This document shows positions 22,633 through 34,935 of a stretch of DNA of 64,000 nt, piece after piece. Numbering within the stretch: the first letter of the stretch is position 1; every line of letters begins with the position of its first letter. Made by a program: the position numbers and the translations under genes. This DNA comes from Sisyra terminalis (Eukaryota > Arthropoda > Insecta > Neuroptera > Sisyridae). The notes under the pieces were generated by a model. The model was not told the origin of the DNA. It saw only the letters and a list, made by a program, of their open reading frames with translations, and ran no database searches. The stretch is from contig OY292274.1 of the NCBI GenBank assembly GCA_958496175.1, forward strand, positions 64,676,630-64,740,629. The letters are read 5' to 3'.

Positions 22633-23655
22633 CACCGGCACACAAAAAAAAGTGCTCTGTACTTTTGACCGGACCTACATAAATCTACGTATTTTGACCC
22701 CCTGAACACGAATCCGGGGTCGGTTTGACCCGTACACCCTCAAAAATTCGAGAAAATTTTAAAAAACCGAAAAAAATTGTTAAAAGCAGTTTTGGTAACA
22801 TAAAAATTTTTTTGAACTAAACCGAGCATGGTTTTCATGTTTTTCGATCCGCTGAATACAAATTCGAAGTTTATGTAGACCATAAGCCGTTTTTATTGTT
22901 AGAAAATTGTAATAAACCCTTAAAAATTGTAAAAAATTGCGGCTATTGTTCTAAAATTCGAGATTATATGATGAAAATAAACTTTTAAATCTCTACAAAG
23001 GATATTTTGCATATTATTCTATTTCTGGAATATGATTTTGAAGATTATTTGGCCAAAATCTTTAAAGAAATTGAAATTCCCCGCAAAAAATCTCTGAAAA
23101 TTACAATGGGCCAATTGCTTTCATTTCAATTCGTCATTTGCTTATCCCGTCTGTCTTATGTACATTAATTATTTAAATGACTTATGTACAGGGCTAGTTA
23201 GTTATGCAAGAGTAGCTTTTAAGCATTTTTAAATTCTTGTTTGGACGCTTGTCCCTGGGTTAAAGGCGTATATGCCGTCATGGCAGGCACAAGCGAAAAG
23301 TGTTTTTTCGATGCAGGGATTCGGAATCCCAGTGTCGGCGTCTGGTCAGAGTGAGAAAGCAGGCTCGCAAAGCAGGCAATTTTCTTACAATAAAAACGGC
23401 TTAGGGTCTACATAAACTTCGAATTTGTATTCAGCGGATCGAAAAACATGAAAATCATGCTCGGTTTAGTTGAAAAAAATTTTATGTCACCAAAACTGCC
23501 GATTTTAACCATTTTTTTCGGTTTTTTAAAGTTTTCTCGAATTTTTGAGGGTGTACGGGTCAAACCGACCCCGGATTCGTGTTCAGGGGGTCAAAATACG
23601 TAGATTTATGTAGCTCCGGTCAAAAGTGCAGAGCACTTTTTTTTTTGTGTGCCGG
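22633..23655. mobile_element. Foldback element with about 290-bp arms (family FB-E)
   Basis: The ends CCGGCACACAAAAAAAAGTGC (left) and its complement (right) continue as inverted arms. These include GTAGATTTATGTAG, the CCCCGGATTCGTGTTCAGGG block and CGAATTTGTATTCAGCGGATC. The arms cover about 22633-22920 and 23385-23655. The interior of about 460 bp is unrelated to the other foldbacks and has no ORF. Target duplication is unclear; TA occurs at both edges but is offset on the left. Confidence 0.8.
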
Positions 23656-25190
23656 TAATATTTATACAAATCTAAGCATCAATTTTAATTGGAATTTTAT
23701 AAGTTACTTAAATGTATAAAATGGAAGAATTTTCTTTGAAAAACTGTAAGTTTTTATCTTTTAAATTTTTAATTAATTGATCAATTTAGTTGTGCTTCTT
23801 TTTTTAGCTTTCAGTCTTTCCAACGTTTGTGCTTTTTTAAGGGAAATACATGTATTAGATAGACCGTTGTAAGGATGACGACTGGCGACGCTTGAAAGGA
23901 AAACATTAACTTTATTTTCGCTGGAAAACGATGAGGCCAAACTTGTCACCAACAGTATTGCTATCTATTTTACTCTTTAACTCGTTTCTGTTTCGAAAAG
24001 TGTCCGTGACAATCTCAAAACGTAACATTTCACTACATTTACTTTATCTATAAAACAGAACGATTTCTCAACATTTTTCTGTTAAATGGGTACCGAAAGA
24101 AATTGAATACATTTGAAAATCATTCTTTGCTGGTGTCTGTTTTTTTTTTTGGTTGAGTTTTAGGCATTTTCCTCAAGAATTTCCAGCAAATGTTCAAGTT
24201 ATCTAAATGGATTTTGCGAGAAACTTTGGTCTCGTGTACATGTTGGACAGTTCAACCACCGCACTTAACTTTTGCCAACGTTAGCGCAACAATTTCTACT
24301 TGAGAGACTAATGAAGGTTTAAATCACCCACCGTGCATATCCTTAATGAGTCTGCATTGCATTTTGATTAATGCATATTTCAACAAATACACAAGCCATT
24401 ACAAATTGGAAGGACTGGAAGATAAAATATGCGATCCATATTCCTTGATATTCCCGTGGGTTACTCCGACACAAATCACCCGATAAATTCGCGTGTCGGT
24501 GTCGTTTTTTTTTTTTTTTTTTTTGCATTGAGATTTCACCATTCGATTTGGTGTTGTCTGAAGGAAATTTTGCAGCTTAACGATAAATATTTATATGTAC
24601 AGATCTGTGTACATTTAACATATAAATAGAAATTGCTTCATGTTAGTAAATTTTTTGTCGATAAAACTGAAGCGAGGATGTTTTCGAGATCGAAACAAGA
24701 CAAAATAAGACGAGCATGAACTAACAAATCGTTCTTTATCTGACAAACAATTTCTTATTTTCACTGACATAGTCTGCAATAAATTTTAAAATATCACATT
24801 TAGCAATCTGGTAATACGTGTTACAAATAAATGGAACACACAGCCACATACAGCTTAATTCTGCACGACATTCCCGCACACCACCCCACCACCCCCACCG
24901 ACATCAACCCTCTGTCGTGTATCCCGTCGTTCCACGATTTCCACAGACGTCTGTCTGATCCAGAATTTTTCACCTACGCTATGTATGGTAGCATATTCTT
25001 TTGGTCTGATCCCCATGTGCAACTTGGTCTTTTTCGTCTGGCCATTATTCACGAAACGTTGACAACTTCGCTTAATTTTTCAGCTTTTTTCATCCCCCAA
25101 AAAATATCCTGATTAGTATTTTTTTTTGGGTATTTGGATTAAAAACGTGTAAAAATTGAAAACGGATACTTTGAAATTTTACATATCTTA
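23656..25190. other. Non-repetitive stretch including a poly-T tract and a C-rich segment
   Basis: A T-run lies at about 24505-24523. The segment 24831-25090 is C-rich and open for 93 codons but has no recognisable domain, so no gene is called. Confidence 0.35.
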
Positions 25191-25290
25191 TCAAAATATA
25201 AATCATCATTTTTATCATGAAATTAGTAGAAAAATAAGGGTAATTTTCTATGACTCATAGAAGCTTCTCTTGAAAACTTTGGGAAATTGG
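25191..25290 (+). repeat. Dispersed repeat C, copy 1
   Basis: The ATCATTTTTATCATGAAATT and AATTTTCTATGACTCATAGA blocks recur at 26552-26650 and, more diverged, at 49921-50010. Confidence 0.7.
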
Positions 25291-25356
25291 AAATTGCTCC
25301 CTTAAAAAACGGTGTCTGTACTTATGTAAGCACATGAAAAGTTATACTTCTTTGTA

Positions 25357-25445
25357 GAGATGCCACGAATAGTGATCTGGCCGAATACCGAATATTCGGC
25401 GAGTCTCTTGGCCGAAGCGCCGAATATTCGGCGACACTTAGTACC
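25357..25445. repeat. hAT-like terminal fragment with ATTCGG repeats
   Basis: TAGAGATGCCACGAATAGTG followed by repeated CCGAATATTCGGCG resembles the terminus of a known type of insect hAT element (CAGAGATG start with clustered CCGAATATTCGG). No partner end is seen. Confidence 0.45.
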
Positions 25446-25613
25446 GTTAGCGAGTGAGATTTAAAGTTTGAACGTATTTTATAATTTATAATTTATGGGG
25501 AAAAGCGAAATTGTTTGCTATTAAAAAACTTGTTTTCATTCATCATAACTTACAACTGATCGATTTTAAGTACTAATATGCTATAGTAAAATAAGTTTAT
25601 AAGTTAAAAGCTA

Positions 25614-26546
25614 TCATATATATAAATTGGCTATCTTGCCGTGCGTCCGTGCAGAATGGGCTATGCGCATGCGCTATGTTATCCCTACTTACGCATTCAA
25701 AACGTTGGTAGGGGTAAAACGGACTTTGATTATTAAATTTGAAATTTCGATTGTTTATTAAACGTTATCCCGTACAAACTTTGATACCGTTTTTCACTCT
25801 TTTACGGAAGGAATTTTCAAAAACCCTTTCTTATTATATATCTGCATCGTATAAGGAAAACACTTTCCAAATTTCATCAACACAAATATGCATTTATATT
25901 TGAAATTAGAGAATGTAAATCGGAAAAAATTATGATCTTTTTTATTTTGAAATTCATGACTAAAAAGCGATTCGGTTTCGCACATTTGGACGTTGTACAT
26001 ACAAAATTGTTGGAAATAGATAGAAAGCGTGGATGTTAATTTGAATATTTGATTTATTTTCAATAACAATAATTGGTTTTCAAATTGTTCTAAATATCGA
26101 AGAAAAGTTAGTATGGAAGATTTTATATTTGAATTGACAGTGAAATATATGGCAAAAAATTGATGCCTTAATGCTTTTCAGCCGAATATATAATGACTCC
26201 AGATCACAACCATTGGTTCATAAAATAAAATAGATTTTAAAAAGTTTGATTGTTGAAAAACGAACCAAAATTTAAAGTCGCCTATTTGGTATAAGTACTA
26301 CATAAGTATTAAACTTTCATACTAATTTAGTGAAATGACGTTATTTAAAATGTTGTTATTAAAATGATATAAAAAACACTTATATTTTATTTCTTAATAT
26401 AATTTTAGATAAACTTTTTTTTTATATTAAATACACTTTGATTATTAAATTTAAAATTTCGATTGTTGATTAACTTTACACTATCTCATATTAAACATTT
26501 TATTGAGATAAAATCTTTAGTTGCGAATGCAACGGGCAACTACTAG
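25614..26546 (+). mobile_element. Helitron (second family), 933 bp
   Basis: It starts TCATATATATAAATTGGC after an A and ends GGGCAACTACTAG before a T. A TTGCGAATGCAA hairpin lies 10-11 bases upstream of the end. There are no TIRs and no target duplication. The segment at about 25735-25900 is shared with the Helitron at 5125-6756, although the termini differ. No Rep/helicase coding is present. Confidence 0.75.
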
Positions 26547-26551
26547 TTAAA

Positions 26552-26650
26552 ATATAAACCATCATTTTTTATCATAAAATTAGTAGAAAAATAAGGGTAA
26601 TTTTCTATGACTCATAGAAAACTTCTCTTGAAAACTTTAGAAAACTTCTT
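26552..26650 (+). repeat. Dispersed repeat C, copy 2
   Basis: Direct repeat of 25191-25290; the two copies bracket the 25.36-26.55 kb hAT fragment and Helitron. Confidence 0.7.
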
Positions 26651-28800
26651 TGGTATAATTGAAACGATGTTTTCAATCCACTGCCATAGCCTCTTCCGGT
26701 AGTTAAATTTGAACTATCATGTTATTAGTTTCAACTGTCATTTCGATTTCATTCAATTGCTAATTTTAGTCATTTGTCAGTTGTGTCAGTTCTGTATCAG
26801 TTATCTGTAACTGTTATCAGTTTTCTACTGTACTAATCGCTTTAAAAAATTGGTCAGCTTTCATTCGCCTGAAGTTGCTCACTACCTGCTGTAGAAACGG
26901 AGTTTTATTTTATTAAAAACTTGCTGAACCCAGCAAACGTTGTCCTGTCAGCCTAAAAAAAAACTTTCGAATTAATAGAATCACCACCCATAGCATTTCC
27001 AAAATGGTCCGTAATATCATTTGGGTTGAACACTCCTGATTTAAAATATGCTGATTTTTCGATATCTTTAAAAAATAACATAGATATTTAATTAAAGAGA
27101 CCAATTTATATCCAATTATTAGGTGTCCGTTTATTTATTTTAATCGCCCTTTTTCTAAATACTACTTCTATTGTTAGTAATTAAACGTAAATAGGCAACC
27201 TTTTATTCTGAATTAATTAGTTGAACTTGATTAGAAAGTTTCTATCAAATCAGTAAAGCTGTACTTAAGTTGGAACCATAAGTGATATCAGAATAAAAGT
27301 TTGTGACCTTTATACTGTTTTTTTTTTGGCGAAACACTAAGATGTACCAGAAAACAAAATACTATCAAAATCGATAAACCTGTTCTTGAATCGTACGATA
27401 GAATTCAGGTAGACAAATATTTATGTTCAATTTTATCGATCTTTGTTCAATAATAATCTCTATTATGACCGAAACCGGCTTAGTTCCGAGCTGATGTGAA
27501 ATTGCAAGGAATTTTTACCTGTTCTCAACGGGTGGTATGAGATAACATAGTAAAAGCTTATGAAGGTCAAAATGTGAGAAAAAGATAAGCTCAAGGGTGT
27601 CACTAATGGAATGGGAAAAAGGTGTTAATGTGATTATAATTGACAACAAATAATAAATACCACAGACCAGTTCCAAATTCCTGAACTTTATACTTAAAGC
27701 TGTCATTCTCTCGTAAATATTTTGGCCTTCAAGCGTTTATTATGTTATTTCATATCAACAGTAGAAAGTTCGAATGTTTGCATTCCATACTAGCTAACAA
27801 GTAAACTGGTTTCGCACTTATCATGTGGAATTCATACTGACAAAAGTCATAACAAAAATAAAAAGTACTTCAATTTTATATCTTATTAGTTATTGCCATA
27901 TTTAAAGTAATTATAATAAATTCAAATCTATATGTTGCCTATACGTTTAAATTTAAATCTTCATAAGCTGTTAAGATAAAATCATTTCATTTTAATTTGA
28001 TTATATATCTGTCAACGCAGTTTTAAGTTAATAATCATTCAATTATCGAAACGAACTTATCAACAAAGGATATAACTATTATAGGTTTATATTTGTATTT
28101 TTCATATATATACAGTTTAATAATATTTTTGAAGTTTCTACAAAAAAAAAACAAATCCATTTCATGGTTTCATTAAATTCTTTTGTGTATGGTAATAATA
28201 TTAAATACATTTAAAAAATAAAGCATTTTACAAATTGCCTGCATTACAATTGATATTAACTTGATTATATTATATGCAAATTTTTTTTATTAAATACACC
28301 CTTAAAAACATTAAGCATGTTGAAACTCATACATACGAAAAATCCTTAAGTTCTCACCTATATATAAGTTTAAAGCCATACATAGATATTTCTAAACATA
28401 TTTTTGTATTTGTCTATTTGTGTCCTTCAAAATTGAATTGTTCTTTTGGCTAATTCGATTCAAAGGTCGCTATTAGTCATCGACTGGAAGCTTACTTAGA
28501 AAGTTCCTTTTTTCTTCAGTACTTCCTTAAACATAATATTTGTTTTATGCACCAAACGACGTCATTTGAAAACAATTTTTATATTTTTGAATACTGGCCA
28601 ATCAGTTTTTAGAATCATTTCCTATCCCATAAGCTACAGAGCATAATGGATCTAGAGGTATGACCAATTATGGCAATCATATGGGATTTTTTTTTTTTTT
28701 ACTATTTTCCTTACAATTTCTTCCTGTTTTCTCACTTTTTAAACCTTCCTTCTTCAAAAATTTCAACACCAAAATGAGCCAAAGAAGTCCAGACCTACAC
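26651..28800. other. AT-rich non-coding stretch
   Basis: No gene or element end is recognised. Short ORFs of about 63 codons at 26913 and 27515 (minus) carry no motif. Confidence 0.35.
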
Positions 28801-28808
28801 GTCTCAAT

Positions 28809-29505
28809 CAATGGCGTAGCTAGGTAGCCAAGGGCCTTGGGGCAAATTAAAAAATGGGACCCCACTGCTATGTAAACTGATTAGGTTTTATCAAATAAAA
28901 ATATGAAATATACAAACACTTAAAAATGCTAAGCTACTTAAGCTCTTTTTTGTGCACTGCAGGGCAGGTAATAAAAATATTAAACAGTAACAACGTAATT
29001 TACAATTGATACTTGGTGTAGGTTTGGCTAATAAAACGAAATTGAGAAGATTCAAGGGCTTATTATATAAAGGTCGGGCCTACCAACTGACTAAATAACA
29101 ATTATATTTACAATTTTTTCCTAGCTTTAGTTTTCGCAAAAGTATCAATGACTTCATTTAAATCCAGGCTTGATGCGGTTTTGTTTTCAATTGCTGTTAG
29201 CGATAAATGTCGGGGTCGAGTTTGGCCCATATTATTTCTTAAATAATTTTTATTATTTTTAATTTGCTAAATGACCTTTTAGTTGCTGCAGAAGTGACTG
29301 GAATTGGAAAGAATAATAACATCGCCGTAAATACTTCCGTTAGATCGCATTCTAGCACTCCATAATTGCTCATTATTTCCTTACATAATTGGGGAACATC
29401 CAAAAGTTCAGTTCGATCGGGATTTCTCGTAAGAATTCGAGGGCCCCTTGAGCTTGTGGGCCCCGGGGCATTGCCCCGCCTAGCCCCTAGGTAGCGACGC
29501 CACTG
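28809..29505 (-). mobile_element. hAT transposon, internally deleted (copy 2, 697 bp)
   Basis: The ends are CAATGGCGTAGCTAGG (left) and the complement of CAGTGGCGTCGCTACC (right). Perfect 8-bp target duplications GTCTCAAT flank the element at 28801-28808 and 29506-29513. It has the same family and internal structure as the copy at 12948-13658, in the opposite orientation. The perfect duplication makes it the youngest intact insertion of the family here. Confidence 0.92.
29110..29400 (-). pseudogene. hAT transposase C-terminal fragment
   Basis: The minus strand encodes, with frame breaks, the same dimerisation region as copy 1: IPVTSAAT..SFSKLK, KNYLRNNMGQT, then DTFAKTKARK. The catalytic core is missing. 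A frameshift or deletion before the SFSKL part prevents a long open frame. Confidence 0.75.
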
Positions 29506-29598
29506 GTCTCAATCCATTTTTATATAATAGAAGATTCAGTGAGATTATTTTTCCATAACCCCGCTAAAGAAGTATAACTTCAAAAACCACTGGCATAA

Positions 29599-30538
29599 TC
29601 TATCTATTATTATAAAGAGGAAAGATTTGATTGTTTGTTTGCTTTGAATAGGCTCCGAAACTACTTGACCGATTTGAAAAATTCTTTCACTGTTGACAAC
29701 CTACACTATTTCCGGTGAACATAGGCTATATTAAATTTTCAAAAAGTTAGGGATCCATACTAAAACTCCAATAATGTAACCCAAGGTCTGAAAAAATTAC
29801 CAAAAAACGTTCTTACATCGCGTGCGCTGCGAAAACTATTGATCATAGAACAAAATAAAGTGCTACGATTTTGCAGAACATATCATTATCTACAAAAATA
29901 GAGCAACAGCATATGTCTAACTATTATAGTTATGTCACAATAAGTGTTTTTTCATTTTAAAAAATATATATAAATGCCACCGTTATAAAAACTCTTTTAT
30001 TTATACTTTGGGATTAATACTTATCAAAATAAATGACTTCATATTTAAGTTTGCTTCAATACCATTATATAGCTTTTTGATTTATTCAATTTGAACATTC
30101 CATTCAAAAGATATCACAAGTTTAAAAATGTAAGTTATTTGAAAAATGTCGCATGGCCACCGCATTTTACTTATAATTAAGACCAACTTTATTGAACTTG
30201 GCGATATTTTTTATTTTTGTATAGATGCTGATTGATTTACAGATTATTTGGTCTACGGTAGGTATACCTACCGTAGGTATACGCAATAGACATACTATTT
30301 TTAGATATTTTTAAATATATTTTGAAAATTAATTGATTATTACATAGAACTATTTTATTCTTTGCAACAGTTTATTAAATGTGTATTTTTAAAGATGACA
30401 AAATAGTGTTTTCAGGTATGATTATGTTTTTCGTAAAAGAAAAATAAAAAATTTCATATACCACTACAAATGGCAAATTTGAAAAGAAAACATAATTTAC
30501 CCCTACGTTACGCAGACGAAGTTGCGGGGATCAGCTAG
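29599..30538 (+). mobile_element. Helitron (third family), 940 bp
   Basis: It begins TCTATCTATTATTATAAAGA after an A and ends GCGGGGATCAGCTAG before a T. The CGCAGACGAAGTTGCG hairpin lies just upstream of the end. It is colinear, with few differences, with the minus-strand copy at 38344-39289. Its 3' end is shared with the 5125 and 36264 elements while its 5' end is not. It includes a palindromic CTACGGTAGGTATACCTACCGTAG near 30255. Confidence 0.8.
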
Positions 30539-32808
30539 TTTCATATTTATTTGCTTGATTTTTTGTCTTTCTACCACCAACAATCTTTGAATAGAAGAAC
30601 CAAAGAATTTTTCGGTAGTTTCAACCAAATATTGCCATACATTTGTTGTGGAAACTCAAAGTGAAAATTTAATTATTTCCCGTGCACTATAAAGGCATAT
30701 AGTATATCAACTAAGACAAAATCGATGTTATTAAGCCATCCAAAATGCTTCAATGACGACTAGCATCTCATCGAAATGAACAAAAGGTAACGAAAACATA
30801 AAACATTTTGATTCCAATGAGACTTTGAATGCTGCTTTAGAAACGAACTACTCGAACATCATACATCGCCTTTAACATCCCCCAATCCCCATGGAACTGT
30901 GCTCGAGCACAGTGAAATAATTCCCTAACCACACTAACTATTATTTCGGGAAGACTATACCTCTACATCTTTTCCCGTATTATTGACATCGAACCCTGAA
31001 AAGCATATACTCTACGTACACTATACTTTAATTATTACAGTAAATCCTTGGTGTAATTATTAAAAATGAAAATTTGCTTTTTTAATCAGCGTAAAGTGAA
31101 ATTTTTCCGTTTTTTTTTTAAATTGATTAAAATCTGAGTTTTTCCTCACGTTTGAATTCGTATAAGTTTGGCGATAATAAATAGAAATCTGCATTTAGAC
31201 AAAGAGGTGGATGTCACTTGAACTGTGAATTCAATCAGCTCGAATCCACTGAAAATAATAGAACTGGAGGAATGTTTAATCCCGCACTTGTTTATGAGTT
31301 TGCAGCTAGTTAAATAGAAGAATGGAGAAAATGGAATTGGAACTGCATACTGGGCATCATTTAAATTGCAAATGCATTCATTTGACAGACAACATAATCT
31401 GTCGCCCATGCGAATCCATCCCCGACTCTGGATAAAGCCAATAAAAGTTTGGTTTCCCAGAAAAACGGTAACAATTATAATTGCATTCCACGCGAACAAA
31501 TATTATCGAAAACTTTTTCTAATTTATTCGATTGGAAATGCAATTATTTGTCGTGGCGCATAACGGATCTCTGGCCATCATAGTTGGGTCAATTTTGTTG
31601 CCCCCCTCGTTTGCAAAAAGTTAATTTTCAAGTTATCCTTCATATGCAATTAGTTGCAAAAAATGGGAAATTCATTTGGCTTTCTCGGTGCACGCGAAAC
31701 ATGCAATTTGGAGAGATTAAATGTCCAAGTTTACTTCAATGCTAGCAATTATGTGTTTAGTAGAAAAAAATTGGGGAAAAAAAGATAATTATTAGGCAAC
31801 GATTTATTTAATTTCTATCATTCAATATGGTTATGAGGTTTGTTAAGAAAATAACTGTTATGAAAGAAGAAATTGATCTTGATTTTTTTTCTTTTGAGAC
31901 TCTCGATTGGTTTCCTGTTTGGCCTTGTGTGTGTGTTAAAATTTTCCGGTTTTGAATTTTCATTTGGCTTTTTTTGTGATTGATTTAAAACTATTTAAGT
32001 ATAATACTTTCACGTTACTTTAATAATAGGTAAATTTAATGCCATATATTTTTTGTTCAAATTCTTACATTGACAAATATTTATTTAATAATTTATAGAA
32101 ATTATTGATATTTGCATTTCCTTTGAAAAAAAGACCCTTTTACCTACAATGAGACCATGAGCCAATCACAAATTGGGCAATTAGCTTCTTGTAAAAGGTT
32201 TCCGTCTGAATATTTCTGAGATTGTATGACGAAATTAATTTTGCAGTTTTCAATTAGGAAAATAAGAATATTTTTGTTCGGTTTTTCATATGGCGAAGTC
32301 GAAGTATAACTTTTAATACTTTTGATGCTATGGATAGTTGATTCTATTCTACCTGTACTTATTAGTTATAGTACTGATAGCAAACTTTTTGAAGTTATAC
32401 TTCTTAAGTGGCGTTATAATAAACTATAGTAGTTAGACAGAATTTTTAATAAAAGGTAACGCCATTGCTACAGTAGAAAGCTGCTCTTAAATGTTTAGGG
32501 AGAAACTTTAAATGGGTAAAAGCTGGAAGATTTTTGGGAGCAATTTGCTTAGTACTAAAACGATTTTAATCAAGAAACTAATGAGTCGATATCAGTGATC
32601 GCATATGTTTTTCGTTTGTCGTTAGGGGGAACGAACCGGATTCGATCGTCTCGAACAAATTCGAACTAGATACGAAGTTTAAAAATTACAGCCAATACAG
32701 GCTAAAAATCAGTCACTTGTATTTTTTTATTTAGATTATAGGCATCGTTGAACTAAATATTTTTACATTGATAAGTATTTTATTTATTTCCGAGTCACAA
32801 TAAATTAA
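30539..32808. other. Mostly single-copy non-coding stretch
   Basis: No gene is supported. About 31150-31560 is less AT-rich and has overlapping ORFs on both strands (117 and 65 codons) with no recognised domain; it may be host non-coding sequence. Confidence 0.35.
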
Positions 32809-32813
32809 TGGAT

Positions 32814-32816
<3 letters not shown>

Positions 32817-32863
<47 letters not shown>
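32817..32863. repeat. (TA)n microsatellite
   Basis: Uninterrupted TA dinucleotides for about 46 bp. Confidence 0.95.
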
Positions 32864-32866
<3 letters not shown>

Positions 32867-32908
32867 TTTGAGACTCAATTAAAAAAATACTTTATTACGA
32901 CGCGTTTC

Positions 32909-33172
32909 AATATATCAATAAAATATCAATATGTTTTATTTGACCCTTGAATTGTCTGAATATTTGACCCTTCAAGGGTCAAACAATTCAAGCGTCAAAT
33001 AAAACATATTGATACCTTATTGATATATTGATAACCAAAATTGGCCTATTGTAGTAATAAGAGGTTCTTGTCAGCACTGGTACTCTTTAGGAATTTATAA
33101 GGTGATCTTTCGGCCACCATTGCTTTTAAGGGACGTTAAGGATTTTTCGGGTGTTGAGGAGAAGAAAGAATT
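32909..33172. mobile_element. Foldback element FB-I, left-truncated copy
   Basis: The palindromic centre TTTGACCCTTCAAGGGTCAAA and the right arm (ATTGATATATTGATAACC, then GGTGATCTTTCGGCCACCAT and TTCGGGTGTTGAG) match the complete copy at 36574-36986. Most of the left arm is missing. Confidence 0.7.
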
Positions 33173-34265
33173 TAAACTTCTGGATTATAATGAGAAAATT
33201 GTTTGGGAAATCTCTTTACAAGAACATGGATTCTTAAGATCATAATTTCTATAAGGCAAATGTCTATGCACTGAAATTATATTGGAAAACGTGAATTGAT
33301 GCATATTTTGATTAAAGAGCTTTTGAAAAAAAATCCTGCGTATTACATATGGTACCCACCCAATAATAGGTATATTTTGGGTTTTACAATAGGTCAACTT
33401 TGGTTAAATCATGAAATATTTATTATAATAAGCCCAGAAAAAATTGGATTATCCTTTCCTTATTTTCGTAAATAGTGTTTTGTTTTAATTTCCTGAAGTT
33501 CAAAAAAAATAACAAATTTTAACCTACCAATCATGTATAATAGTTTAGTAAGGACAAAACTTTCTTGTATTCCTTTTTTTTACGATTGTTTTTTATCCCC
33601 CAACTAATTCTTAAATTACATAATTATATCTTCAACACTTTTTATCTACAGAAATGGAAAATTGTAACTGTATATGTTTGAAAAAAACCTATGGTTAATT
33701 CAAGGTTTCTTCGGCCATATATTGACATCAAATTAAATTACAATTTATTCTACAATAATAACACGTTAAGATCAATTTTCCAATTATAATTTGCCTTAAT
33801 TATGATTGAAATCAAATTATTGCTGCGATCAAATTTCTTTTCAACTTACCTACATTTTTTCAACGATTTTTTTTATTCTAACACGTGCTTTCAATCCGCT
33901 ACTGTTGAATAATTTGATATTTTTACTGTTAGTAATTTGAGGGATCAAAAAAAGATTCAATGTTAATGGAGATAGAGGATGGTCAATCAATTGTTTAGAA
34001 TTTGAACTACTGATTATTTTGAATTTGAGATGCATATTAATTATCAATTCACACAAAAAATTTAACTTAATTTTCAAAAAAGTACAAAAGTTATTGTATA
34101 TTTTATTTAACCCACTTATATCAATGTTTAAAAACTGATTTTTAATTCAAATATAGGAAAATATAATGTATCAATCGACTTTCCTTACATAACTTTAAAC
34201 ATTGCATTGAATATTATATATCAATTTTATATTTTATAGTTTATGAATATCCCTCATAAACTACT
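33173..34265. other. AT-rich non-coding stretch
   Basis: No gene or element is recognised. Confidence 0.35.
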
Positions 34266-34740
34266 TGAGAATTATTAAACTAATAGAGAACAACGTGTTA
34301 TTATCAATAATAGTATTAGTTAGATTAATACTGTTAAAATAGGAGTTTCTCAAGGAACATTTCTGGACCCATTACTCTTCATTTTCTATATTGATAATAT
34401 TTTTAATTGTCTACTTAATGGGGCTCTAATTTCATATGCGGATGATACAGTAATACGCTGCTCGAGTAGTACTTGGGCTGAAGTCAACTTTATTTTAACT
34501 CGATGGTTAATCAAAATTGACTATTGGTTAAGAAAAAATCAGTTATCTCTTAATAGAGATAACTCTACGTAAATTACGTTTGGTAGTTACATTGATAGTA
34601 TTCCTCATATTTCCAGCTTAAATTAAATAATTTTGAACTTAAAAGATAATTGTAAGTATCTGGGACTAATTTTCGATGCGCACATGAAATGAAACTCACA
34701 TGTCTATGAATTGACAAAAAAATAAGATAATTTTCATTCT
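34266..34740 (+). pseudogene. Non-LTR retrotransposon RT fragment (CR1/Daphne-like)
   Basis: One plus-strand frame gives KIGVSQGTFLDPLLFIFYID followed by NGALISYADDTVI with the catalytic ADD, then WLRKNQLSLNRD and YLGLIFDAHMK. These are RT motifs 4 to 7 of a LINE, in order. The order and wording (GTxL.P..F..YI, ISYADDT, LSLN, YLGL.FD) fit the CR1/Daphne side of the LINE tree better than the jockey fragment at 3.7 kb, though this is a judgement. Stops follow NRDNST and interrupt the region before KIGV, so it is dead. It runs straight into a hAT fragment at 34773. Confidence 0.8.
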
Positions 34741-34772
34741 TATTCTTTAAATTAAGCAAATTCTAGCAGTCT

Positions 34773-34935
34773 GCATTCTAGCAGTCCATATTTGCTCATT
34801 ATTTCCTTACATAATTCCAACTGAATTTCCAAAAGTTCAGTTCGATCGAGATTTTTGGTAAGGATTTGAGGGTCCCCTGAGCTTGAGAGCCCCGGGGATA
34901 CTGCCCCGCCTAGCCCCAGGGTAGCTACGCCACTG
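34773..34935 (-). mobile_element. hAT transposon end fragment (copy 3)
   Basis: 163 bp matching the terminal part of copies 1, 2 and 4: GCATTCTAGCAGTCCATATT, CAAAAGTTCAGTTCGATCG, the GCCCCGGGGATACTGCCCCG hairpin, and terminus GCTACGCCACTG. The other end is absent. Confidence 0.85.

Noticed and set aside
24831..25112. 93-codon ORF in a C-rich segment
   Set aside because: No domain, opposite-strand ORF of similar length, and low-complexity His/Pro/Thr content. Base composition alone does not support a gene.
31146..31563. Overlapping ORFs of 117 and 65 codons on opposite strands
   Set aside because: Neither has a recognised domain; overlapping antisense open frames are expected by chance in a locally GC-richer patch.
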